NCBI GenBank assembly: GCA_021791145.1
Contig: JAJYXE010000052.1
Coordinates: 1-24,021, forward strand
Reading direction: 5' to 3'
DNA from: Actinomycetes bacterium
GTDB taxonomy: Bacteria > Actinomycetota > Acidimicrobiia > Acidimicrobiales > RAAP-2
DNA length: 24,021 nucleotides
The notes beneath the pieces were generated by a model. The model ran no database searches. It saw only the letters and a list, made by a program, of their open reading frames with translations, and had not been told where the DNA came from. This document shows positions 13,962 through 20,702 of the stretch, piece after piece; within the stretch, counting starts at the first letter, position 1, and every line of letters begins with the position of its first letter. The translations under genes were made by a program, and so were the position numbers.

Positions 13962-15395
13962 ATGCTGCGTACGCTGTTCCTCCATCCCCCCTCCTACGAG
14001 GGCTTCGACGGAGGCGCCGGCTCGAGATATCAGGCCCGACGGGAGATCCGCTCGTTCTGGTACCCGACGTGGCTGGCCCAGCTGGCGGCGCTCGTGCCGG
14101 GCAGCCGGTTGGTCGACGCGCCGGCCGCAGGGCTCGGCCTGGCAGACGTGCTGCCGCTCGCCGCGGACTACGACCTCGTGGTCCTGCACACGAGCTCGCC
14201 GTCGTTCCCCGGCGACGTCGAGGTCGTCGAGGCCTTGAAGGTGGCCAACCCCGCCCTCACCGTCGGTTTCGTGGGCGCCAAGGTGGCGGTCGAGCCGGAG
14301 CGGTCGCTCCTTGCGTCGAGGGCGATCGACTTCGTCGCCCGTGAGGAGTTCGACTTCACGATCGCAGAGATCGCCGGGGGCCGACCGCTCGAGGAGGTCG
14401 ACGGGATCGTGTACCGCGCCCCGGACGGCACCGTGGTGCGGACGCCCGACCGGGCGATCCTCGAGGACATGGACCGGCTTCCTTACGTGACCGAGGTCTA
14501 CAAACGCGACCTTCGGGTGGAGGACTACTTCATCGGCTACCTGAAGCATCCCTACCTCTCGCTCTACACGGGCAGGGGCTGTCGTTCGCAGTGCACCTTC
14601 TGCCTTTGGCCCCAGACGGTGGGCGGGCACCGCTACCGCACCCGAAGCGTCGAGCACGTGCTCGGCGAGATGGCGCTCGTGCGGGACTACTTCCCCCAGG
14701 TGAAGGAGGTGTTCTTCGACGACGACACCTTCACCGACAACCGGCAGCGGGCCGAAGAGATCGCACGGGGCATGGCGCGTCTGGGTCTCGAGTGGTCGTG
14801 CAACGCCAAGGCCAACGTCCCCTACGAGACGTTGAAGGTCTTGAGGGAGCACGGCCTGCGCCTGCTGCTCGTCGGGTTCGAGTCCGGCAACCAGCAGATC
14901 CTGACCAACATCAAGAAGGGCGTGAAGCTGGAGCGAGCGCGGCAGTTCGCAAAGGACTGCCGTGACCTCGGCATCACCATCCACGGGACCTTCATCGTCG
15001 GGCTCCCGGGCGAGACCAAGGAGACCATCCAAGAGACCATCCGCTTCGCCCGCGAGATCAACCCGCACACCATCCAGGTGTCCATCGCCGCGCCCTACCC
15101 GGGGACCGCGCTCTACCGGCAGGCGAAGGAGCAGGGGTGGCTGACAGACGACGGTGCCGTCCTCGTGGACGAGCACGGCATGCAAACGGCGGCGCTCTCC
15201 TATCCGCACCTGAACCGGACGGAGATCTTCGACTCGCTCGACACCTTCTACCGGAAGTTCTACTTCCGAGCGGGCAAGATCGCCGAGATCTCGGCCGAGA
15301 TGCTTCGCGACAGCGACGTCATGAAGCGGCGCCTTCGTGAGGGTGTGCAGTTCGTGAGCTTCCTGCGCAAGCGGCGCCAGCCAGCGTCGGCGTGA
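13962..15395 (+). CDS. hpnJ: Hopanoid biosynthesis radical SAM protein HpnJ
   Basis: The product has 477 residues, the length of known HpnJ. Its sequence follows the family from end to end: LFLHPPSYEGFDGGAGSRYQ, REIRSFWYPTWLAQ, LHTSSPSF, FVARNEFDFT-like FVAREEFDFT and YFIGYLKHPYLSLYTGRGC. The 4Fe-4S cysteines are C207, C211 and C214, followed by LWPQTVGGHRYRTRS. An N-terminal B12-binding-like fold (about 1-130) precedes the radical SAM barrel. In Burkholderia HpnJ acts after HpnI and HpnK and turns the glucosamine head of bacteriohopanetetrol into the cyclitol ether. No hpnI, hpnK, squalene-hopene cyclase or hpnH/G gene is in the window. A MurG/MGDG-type glycosyltransferase is directly upstream instead. 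Downstream the gene converges with the amidase gene. Confidence 0.96.
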   Translation: MLRTLFLHPPSYEGFDGGAGSRYQARREIRSFWYPTWLAQLAALVPGSRLVDAPAAGLGLADVLPLAADYDLVVLHTSSPSFPGDVEVVEALKVANPALTVGFVGAKVAVEPERSLLASRAIDFVAREEFDFTIAEIAGGRPLEEVDGIVYRAPDGTVVRTPDRAILEDMDRLPYVTEVYKRDLRVEDYFIGYLKHPYLSLYTGRGCRSQCTFCLWPQTVGGHRYRTRSVEHVLGEMALVRDYFPQVKEVFFDDDTFTDNRQRAEEIARGMARLGLEWSCNAKANVPYETLKVLREHGLRLLLVGFESGNQQILTNIKKGVKLERARQFAKDCRDLGITIHGTFIVGLPGETKETIQETIRFAREINPHTIQVSIAAPYPGTALYRQAKEQGWLTDDGAVLVDEHGMQTAALSYPHLNRTEIFDSLDTFYRKFYFRAGKIAEISAEMLRDSDVMKRRLREGVQFVSFLRKRRQPASA

Positions 15396-15421
15396 GCGCG
15401 GCTTGCAAGACGCTCAGAGCA

Positions 15422-15437
15422 GCGGGCTCGACCCCGC
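15422..15437. terminator. Weak hairpin between hpnJ and the amidase gene
   Basis: GCGGG pairs with CCCGC around CTCGAC in the 43-base convergent gap. The stem is only five pairs with no T-run, so termination is merely possible. Confidence 0.2.
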
Positions 15438-15438
15438 C

Positions 15439-16473
15439 TCAGGAGGACGAGCTGTCGAAGTACTGCTCCACCGCCTGCGCCACGCCCTCGGCGATCGCGG
15501 CGTGGCCGGCGGCACTGTTGGCGATCGAGCCTTCGAAGGGGTCCGAGATGAAAAGGGGCTCGATGAGGGCGCCAGGCATGTCGCTTGGCGTTGTGAACCA
15601 GCCGGGATAGGCGGGGCCGAGGAGGAGGAGGTGGTGGTAGGCGGCCGCAGTTGTTGTGAGCGGGGCGGCGCCCAGTGTTGTGTCGGGCTGGACCCCGTCG
15701 TTTGGGATGTGCCAGCCGTGGGCGTTCATGCGAGCGAGCACGTCTCGCTGAAGAAGCGTCGCCAGTCGCTTGCTCTCGGCGGCGAAGGAGCGATCGGGGT
15801 CGTACGCGGTGAGGCTGCCGGCGTTCGTCGGTGACGGCCCGGTGTCCATGTAGATGCCGACGAGAATTGTCGCACGTGCCAGGTTGGCGCAGACGTCCCG
15901 TGCCGCCACGTCGGCCTTTGCGCCTTCCACCGAGAGCACGCCGCCTGTGAGGTCCGCCGGGGTCGGCTTCAAGACGTCGGTGTTCGTCGTGCGCGAGACG
16001 ACGACTCGAAAGCCGTGCGCGCGCAGCAGGTTCATCGTCTCGAGCTCGATCTCGAGGTTCTCAGGCGCCTCGTAGATCACGCGCCCTGTCTGGGTGACGC
16101 CCTTTCCGCCCGGGTCGACGCCGCCGTGCCCGGCGTCGATGAAGACCGTGTGGTGGTTGTCGCCCGCAGAAGGTGCGAACGCGACGCAGGCACCGCTCGC
16201 GAAGCGGGATCGGTCGAGCGGGACGCCGCCGGAGGCGGAGACGGAGAGCGAAGGTCCAGGCCTGGATGGTCTCGCGCGCGAGGCGTCGCGCGCCTTGCCG
16301 CTCGTGGCGACGAGCACGACGAGCAAGATCGCTGCCGCGAGCGCGGCGAGCGTCCCCGCCACCGTCAGCCTGCGCTTTGCAAGCGAAGGGCGCAACGGGG
16401 CACGACGTCGAGGTCGTCTTCGGCCAGGGGTGTGTGCAGGCTGCGCCTTCCTGGTGTCCTCTCGTCGGGCCAT
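15439..16473 (-). CDS. N-acetylmuramoyl-L-alanine amidase family (amidase_3) protein, one zinc ligand altered
   Basis: The product has 344 residues. An Arg-rich N-terminus and a membrane segment (about 36-57, TVAGTLAALAAAILLVVLVA) place the enzyme outside, tethered or exported. The amidase_3 domain spans about 108-340. H116 lies in FIDAGHGGVDPGGKG, the second zinc ligand is probably E138 (APENLEIEL), and the catalytic Glu is E305 (GALIEPLFISDP). The third zinc His, normally in a VSIHAN/D motif, is replaced by Tyr208 (LVGIYMDTG), codon TAC at 15850-15852. The family cuts the bond between muramic acid and the stem peptide. With Y208 activity may be weak, changed or lost. TACCGT seven bases before the ATG suggests a leaderless transcript, though the AT3-SGNH gene ends just 57 bases upstream on the same strand. 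Confidence 0.85.
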   Translation of the reverse strand: MARREDTRKAQPAHTPGRRRPRRRAPLRPSLAKRRLTVAGTLAALAAAILLVVLVATSGKARDASRARPSRPGPSLSVSASGGVPLDRSRFASGACVAFAPSAGDNHHTVFIDAGHGGVDPGGKGVTQTGRVIYEAPENLEIELETMNLLRAHGFRVVVSRTTNTDVLKPTPADLTGGVLSVEGAKADVAARDVCANLARATILVGIYMDTGPSPTNAGSLTAYDPDRSFAAESKRLATLLQRDVLARMNAHGWHIPNDGVQPDTTLGAAPLTTTAAAYHHLLLLGPAYPGWFTTPSDMPGALIEPLFISDPFEGSIANSAAGHAAIAEGVAQAVEQYFDSSSS

Positions 16474-16480
16474 CGACTCG

Positions 16481-16486
16481 ACGGTA
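16481..16486 (-). promoter_or_regulatory. Candidate -10 box (TACCGT), leaderless
   Basis: TACCGT ends seven bases before ATG 16473, within the 57-base gap after the acyltransferase gene. The amidase gene could thus have its own promoter. Confidence 0.4.
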
Positions 16487-16530
16487 GCGTCGTACCTGTA
16501 CGAAGTGATGAAGGCCTGGACGCAACGAGG

Positions 16531-18471
16531 TCAACCCACCTGGGGCGGGTGCGCGAGCACGCGGGCGTCGTCGTTCCCGTTGCGCGAGCCGGGCGGAGGG
16601 CTCTCGAGGGCGTGGACGAGCAGAGAGGCGTAGTACCGCGCGCCCTGCGGATCGAGGTGGACGCCGTCTGGATAGAAGTACTGGGGGTTGTTCGCGCCGA
16701 GGGCGTACCAGTTGACCATCGTCGTATGGGGGTAGCTGTGGGCGACCGTGGCGATGCTCTGGTTCACTGCCTGTTCCCAGGGCCGTGTCTCCCGGGTGTT
16801 CACGAGCACGATGCGGCGCATCGGCCCGAGGGAGCGAAGGAGGGTCTCGAGCTGTGTCGGGCTGTAGTACCCGTTCGTCCCGAGCTCCAAGACGAGCTCG
16901 TCGCCCACGTCGCCCTGCCTCCTCAGCTCCGGCACCTCCGCTTGGACGTCGCTCAGCTGCTGGCCGATCACCGCGTCGATCACGGCACCGGGGAGCATCC
17001 GGCGCAGGTACGGCGCGGCGTCGACCATGATCGAGTCGCCGATGAAGGTGACCCCGGTCCCCGCAGGCAGCGTCGTGGTCGTGGTGGTCGGCGGGACGAT
17101 CGGCACCGTTCCGCGGCCTCGCGCCGCGCCGGGGCTGGGGCCGAGGGACCGAGCCGGAGGATCGGTGGCCCGGGTCGTGGTGGTCGTGGGGTGGACGCGA
17201 AGACGTGGGGGAAGGATGCTGCTCGTCGCCTCCGGGGGCGTCGCCGTTCCCGAGATCACCCCTGAGAGCCCGAGCGAGCAGATCAGGCCGCACACGAGGA
17301 CGGCACCGGTTGCAACCCAGCCTTGGGTGCCAGGGAGGAGGTCGGCCCACTCCCGGTCGCGCCACTTGTCGCCGAGCTCGTGCCAGAGACGGCCGAGCGC
17401 GCCGTGGCGCACGGGCTGCTCGACGAAGCGCCACGAGAGCGCGGATGCGACGAAGATGCCGGCGACTTGGAGCACGTCGCGCACGAGGCTCTGCTTGGCG
17501 CCTTCGGGGGTCGTAAGGACGATGATCGGCAACGACCACAGGTACATGCCGTAGGAGCGTTCGCCGATCCAGCGAAGGGGTCCGATCCCGAGGGCTCGTC
17601 CTACCCGCGCGCCAGGATGGACGCAGACGGCGATCAGCACGGCGGTGAGCACCGAGAGCAGCACCATGCCGCCGCGGTAGACGAAGGGGTCGTACTCGCC
17701 GGTTTGCCAGTACATCGCGAGGATGCCCGCCAGCGCGACGCCGCCTGCGACCTCGAGGACGGCGCGCGCCCTCGGCGTGATGGGCGCGAAGCGCCGGTTC
17801 CGAGGCAAGGCGAAGGCGAGCGCCGCACCGACGAGCAGCTCGAAGGCCCGCGTGTCGGTGCCGTCGTAGACCCGGGTCGGATCGGCGTAGGGGACGAAGA
17901 GGAGCGCCATCTCGATGGCAGAGCCGCATGCGAGCACCAGTGCGCCCGTCACGAGCACCCGTCGGTTCCTCACGAAGCGCAGGGTGCCCAGGAGCACGAA
18001 CGGCCAGAGCAGGTAGAACTGCTCTTCGATCGCGAGCGACCAGAGGTGGCCGAGCGGCGATGGCGGCCCGTACTCGGCGAAGTACGAGACGTGGTGGAAG
18101 ATGTACCACCAGTTGCTGTAGTAGAAGATCGCCGGCAGGATGTCGCCCCGCAGCCCGGGGAGCTGGGAGCGGTCGAAGAGGGTGGCCCACGCGACCGTCA
18201 CGAGGAGCATCACGAACAGCGCCGGGAGCAGCCGGCGCGCCCGGCGCGCCCAGAACTGACCGAAGGACCGGGCTCCTCGCTTTCGGATCGTCGCCGTGAG
18301 GAGGTCCGTGATGAGGTAGCCGGAGAGGACGAAGAAGACCCCGACGCCGAGCAGGCCACCGCTCGCCCATCCCAGCTCGAGGTGGTACGCGATGACTCCG
18401 AGGACGGCGATCGCGCGGATGCCGTCCAACCCTGCGTTGTAGCTGCTGGACCCTTCGACTGGTCGCGGCAT
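16531..18471 (-). CDS. OafA/YrhL-type acyltransferase (AT3) fused to SGNH domain
   Basis: The product has 646 residues from ATG at 18471, where GLDGIRAIAVLGVIAYHL begins properly; a start at 18561 would add 30 unlikely residues. Residues 10-380 are the acyltransferase-3 membrane domain with about ten helices, including the H30 motif AYHL, GVGVFFVLSGYLIT, RRARRLLPALF, HLWSLAIEEQFYLLWP and the SYGMYLWSLP segment. A further helix near 415-435 leads to a Thr/Pro-rich linker with runs of Thr (TTTTT). An SGNH hydrolase-like domain follows with FIGDSIMVD (GDS block), ELGTNG and DGVHLD (Ser-Asp-His set). Such AT3-SGNH proteins acetylate surface glycans outside the membrane. A wall or exopolysaccharide substrate fits the neighbouring amidase and surface genes. 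GGATGG upstream is a weak ribosome site. Confidence 0.93.
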   Translation of the reverse strand: MPRPVEGSSSYNAGLDGIRAIAVLGVIAYHLELGWASGGLLGVGVFFVLSGYLITDLLTATIRKRGARSFGQFWARRARRLLPALFVMLLVTVAWATLFDRSQLPGLRGDILPAIFYYSNWWYIFHHVSYFAEYGPPSPLGHLWSLAIEEQFYLLWPFVLLGTLRFVRNRRVLVTGALVLACGSAIEMALLFVPYADPTRVYDGTDTRAFELLVGAALAFALPRNRRFAPITPRARAVLEVAGGVALAGILAMYWQTGEYDPFVYRGGMVLLSVLTAVLIAVCVHPGARVGRALGIGPLRWIGERSYGMYLWSLPIIVLTTPEGAKQSLVRDVLQVAGIFVASALSWRFVEQPVRHGALGRLWHELGDKWRDREWADLLPGTQGWVATGAVLVCGLICSLGLSGVISGTATPPEATSSILPPRLRVHPTTTTTRATDPPARSLGPSPGAARGRGTVPIVPPTTTTTTLPAGTGVTFIGDSIMVDAAPYLRRMLPGAVIDAVIGQQLSDVQAEVPELRRQGDVGDELVLELGTNGYYSPTQLETLLRSLGPMRRIVLVNTRETRPWEQAVNQSIATVAHSYPHTTMVNWYALGANNPQYFYPDGVHLDPQGARYYASLLVHALESPPPGSRNGNDDARVLAHPPQVG

Positions 18472-18734
18472 GTCCCATCCAGAGCTTGCGGTCTTCTCTT
18501 GCGTGCTGTGCGCTCGGCGAAATCGAGCCGCCCTCCGATGGTGGCAGGCATCGAGCGGCAAGTCGAGTCATGGCGAAGACCTTTTTCCACCTCGTGCTTC
18601 GCGGGTCGTCTGCGCCGTGCACGACCACGGTGCTGCGCTGCAGGCGGCCCCACCTCAGGCCCGTGGGGGGATCCGGCGAGCCGGGCGACGCCCAGCCGAT
18701 CGCCGAGGCGACGGGGTTTTGCACCTGTCGTCGG

Positions 18735-19096
18735 TCCGACCCCGCGCTGGTCGCCGTCTGCGTGCTCGGGCCCGCCGTCATCAGGGCGGCGTCCTTCCTC
18801 GGTCTGGTGGTTCGTCGCGATCTTCGTGCTGGGCAGCTGTTCGCGCCTGCTGGCGGGTCCCTCGCGAACGAGCTGCTCCCGACCTCGGTGAGGGCTTCGG
18901 TGGCCGGGTGGTACATCGCGGCCGGTGCCGGCGGCGCGATCGCCGGGCTCCTGTGCTTCGGCGTGGTCGCCGACGTTCGGGGGACCTCGCACCACCTCGC
19001 GCTCGCGTCCTCGGTCGTCTTCCTCCCGATGATCGCGTCGACCGGCTTGCTCCTGCCGCTTCCCGAGACGAGAGGCAAGGAGCCCGAGCAGCTATG
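18735..19096 (+). pseudogene. C-terminal remnant of an MFS sugar-type transporter, frameshifted
   Basis: From 18852 one frame reads GGSLANELLPTSVRASVAGW, then two membrane segments and the family ending LLPLPETRGKEPEQ at about 19090, as in the last 80 residues of sugar-porter-type MFS proteins. Just upstream, VWWFVAIFVLG (18802-18834), which fits the preceding helix, is in a different frame. A frameshift therefore lies between 18834 and 18852. A possible earlier helix (ALVAVCVLGPAVIRAASFL) is back in the first frame. The first ten or so helices are missing. The region 18472-18734 before it holds no recognisable gene and may contain the acyltransferase promoter. After the MFS end the frame runs on to 19274 as a shadow of the minus-strand gene. 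Confidence 0.75.
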
Positions 19097-19118
19097 GGCG
19101 GGCCTCGCATTCGGGTCG

Positions 19119-19334
19119 TCAGCGTGCGAAGGCGTGCACCCCGAGCCACACCCAGGCGAGCACCACGAGCATGCGCAGCCACGTCCGGTCGTCGAGCATG
19201 TCTCGCACCAGGACCGAGGGACGCCCGATCCGAGCTCGCCCGAGCTTCGAGGCGCGCCGAGCGGCGAGCCATAGGACGAAGAAACCCAGCGCGGCGACCG
19301 CCCACAGCGCGTAGGTGACGTCGGCCCAGCTCAT
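19119..19334 (-). CDS. Small membrane protein, 71 aa
   Basis: The ATG at 19334 overlaps the upstream stop by four bases (ATGA), which supports both start and coding status. Two hydrophobic segments (about 6-25, YALWAVAALGFFVLWLAA, and 53-70, LRMLVVLAWVWLGVHAF) flank a basic loop (RRASKLGRARIGRPS) and an acidic patch (DMLDDR). It is the last gene of a three-gene operon behind another membrane protein and a phosphodiesterase-fold enzyme. I do not recognise the family. The DUF6186-like small membrane proteins of actinobacteria are similar in layout, but I cannot confirm this. Confidence 0.75.
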   Translation of the reverse strand: MSWADVTYALWAVAALGFFVLWLAARRASKLGRARIGRPSVLVRDMLDDRTWLRMLVVLAWVWLGVHAFAR

Positions 19335-19783
19335 CGGCGCACGAGGTACCAGCCGACCACGAGCCAGGTGAACCATGCCGCCGCCTTGGCAGCCCGGTAG
19401 CGGAACACCACGTTCATGCCGTAGCTCAAGGTGGGGTAGTGGGCACGAGGGCCGCTGTGGAAGTAGGACGCGAGCTCGACGGCGACGACCAGGGCGATCA
19501 CGACGAGCCAGGGGGCCGCCGTCCCTTCGCCGCCCGCCGGCAGCGTCGCGTCCATGCGGCGCCATGGTCCAGCGGCCGGGCGGAGCCGCTCCATCACGAT
19601 CGCGCCGACGAACAGCGCGGAGGGCAAGGCCACCGCGACGTCGCTCGGGACGGTGAAGGGCGCCGCGCCCGACGCCACGCCGGCGAAGACGGCCACGCCG
19701 ACGAGCGCGCCGACCGCCGCCAGGTGCCGGCGCGCCCCGTCGCCGACCGCCGGCGAGCGCGGGGCGCGCCGACGAGTGGTCAC
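19331..19783 (-). CDS. Membrane protein, 150 aa
   Basis: The start is GTG at 19783, overlapping the stop of the upstream gene by four bases (GTGA); the extra codons of a longer frame are shadows. A basic N-terminus precedes three or four hydrophobic segments: about 22-40 (LAAVGALVGVAVFAGVAS), 48-66, 91-108 (PWLVVIALVVAVELASYF) and 132-148 (AWFTWLVVGWYLVR). Between the last two lies HSGPRAHYPTLSYGMNVVFRYR. It ends in arginines. It may form a unit with the 71-residue protein that follows. The function is unknown. Confidence 0.75.
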   Translation of the reverse strand: MTTRRRAPRSPAVGDGARRHLAAVGALVGVAVFAGVASGAAPFTVPSDVAVALPSALFVGAIVMERLRPAAGPWRRMDATLPAGGEGTAAPWLVVIALVVAVELASYFHSGPRAHYPTLSYGMNVVFRYRAAKAAAWFTWLVVGWYLVRR

Positions 19784-20622
19784 GGCGTCGCCTCCAGGCT
19801 GAGCGTCACACGGATGGGAAGGTGGTCGGAGCCCACCGAGGCGAGCGCCTGCGCCTCGAGCACCCGGAACGGCCCGCGCACGAGGACGTGGTCGACCTGG
19901 CTGTGCGGGCGCCACGAGGGCCAGGTCTTCGCGACGGCCGCGCGTCGCCACCCGGGGAAGAACAGGCTCACCGGCGGTCCCCACAGGTTCATGTCACCAG
20001 CAAGGATGGCAGGGCGCGCCCTCACCTCGGTCGCGATCGCTCGAGCGAGCCGCACGAACTGACCGGCAGCGCCGTAGGTGAGGTGGGACATGTGCGTGCC
20101 GACGACGGCCACGGCGGTTCCCGCGTCCACCGTCGCCACCAGCGCCGCGCGTCGCGCTCGGTCGCGGGAGAGCCGCCCGAGCTCGATGACGGCGGTGTCC
20201 TCGACGGGCAGGCGGCTCAGCAGCGCGACGCCCCAGCGCCCCGGACGTGCTTGCGAGAAGCGCTGAGAGCGGACGACTCGCTCACTGAACGGCCGCTCGC
20301 TGTCGAGGAAGATCGCGTGGCTCCTCCCGCGCCAGTCGAACGAGCGCATCCACCTGGCGTCGGCGCGCGGGTGGGGGCCGGCCAGACGCCCGCCGGCGAG
20401 CGCGTGCTCCCTCACTTCGTAGCCGAGCGCGTCGGCAACACGGCGCGCGAGGCTCGGCCCCTCCTCCGGCGCCCAGTTCTCCTCGAGCACGAGGACGTCC
20501 GCGTCGATCGCCTCGCACGCGCCGACGACGTCGTAGGGGCGGCCCCACCCGTCCACGCCCGCGTGCGCGTTGAAGCTGGCGACGCTGAAGGACTTCGGAG
20601 GGTGCTGGTCGGTTCGGTGCAC
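19780..20622 (-). CDS. Endonuclease/exonuclease/phosphatase (EEP) family protein
   Basis: The product has 280 residues from GTG at 20622. EEP-fold motifs are in order: ASFNAHAG (metal Asn), VLEENW (metal Glu), WGVALLSRLP, VVGTHMSH, AGDMNLWG (Asp/Asn pair), HSQVDHVLV and GSDHLPI (catalytic Asp-His). The family hydrolyses phosphodiester or phosphomonoester bonds in DNA, inositol phosphates or sphingomyelin with Mg. No signal peptide is seen, so the enzyme is probably cytosolic. Length and lack of DNA-repair signatures do not point to exonuclease III. It leads an operon with two small membrane proteins, with 4-base overlaps, so a lipid or membrane-related substrate is possible. It is divergent from the aminotransferase gene with 80 bases between starts. 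Confidence 0.88.
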   Translation of the reverse strand: MHRTDQHPPKSFSVASFNAHAGVDGWGRPYDVVGACEAIDADVLVLEENWAPEEGPSLARRVADALGYEVREHALAGGRLAGPHPRADARWMRSFDWRGRSHAIFLDSERPFSERVVRSQRFSQARPGRWGVALLSRLPVEDTAVIELGRLSRDRARRAALVATVDAGTAVAVVGTHMSHLTYGAAGQFVRLARAIATEVRARPAILAGDMNLWGPPVSLFFPGWRRAAVAKTWPSWRPHSQVDHVLVRGPFRVLEAQALASVGSDHLPIRVTLSLEATP

Positions 20623-20632
20623 GGGCGCTCAG

Positions 20633-20638
20633 AAGATA
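20633..20638 (-). promoter_or_regulatory. Candidate -10 box (TATCTT) of the EEP operon
   Basis: TATCTT ends ten bases before GTG 20622, which would leave a leader of only a few bases. It lies back to back with the box at 20689-20694. Confidence 0.4.
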
Positions 20639-20688
20639 CGCTGCGCGCTGCTCGGCTGAGGTGGCGGCGTCCCCGGCGGCGCGCCCGG

Positions 20689-20694
20689 TAGCAT
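20689..20694 (+). promoter_or_regulatory. Candidate -10 box (TAGCAT), leaderless
   Basis: The hexamer ends eight bases before GTG 20703. There is no Shine-Dalgarno before that GTG. Confidence 0.45.
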
Positions 20695-20702
20695 CGGCGC
20701 GC

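Noticed and set aside
13548..15209. Minus-strand frame of 553 codons opposite hpnJ
   Set aside because: It is a shadow of a firmly identified gene and has no domain.
18237..18256. Tandem ggcgcgcccg motif
   Set aside because: It lies within the acyltransferase coding region and encodes the usual Arg-rich loop (RRARRLLP). It is explained by codon bias.
17323..18891. Plus-strand frame of 522 codons opposite the acyltransferase
   Set aside because: It is a shadow of the membrane-protein gene. Only the last codons (18802-18834) carry real MFS-like sequence and these are included in the pseudogene.
16061..19078. Minus-strand frame of 1005 codons
   Set aside because: It overlaps the AT3-SGNH gene and the amidase gene in another frame and is Arg/Pro-rich throughout, a high-GC shadow.
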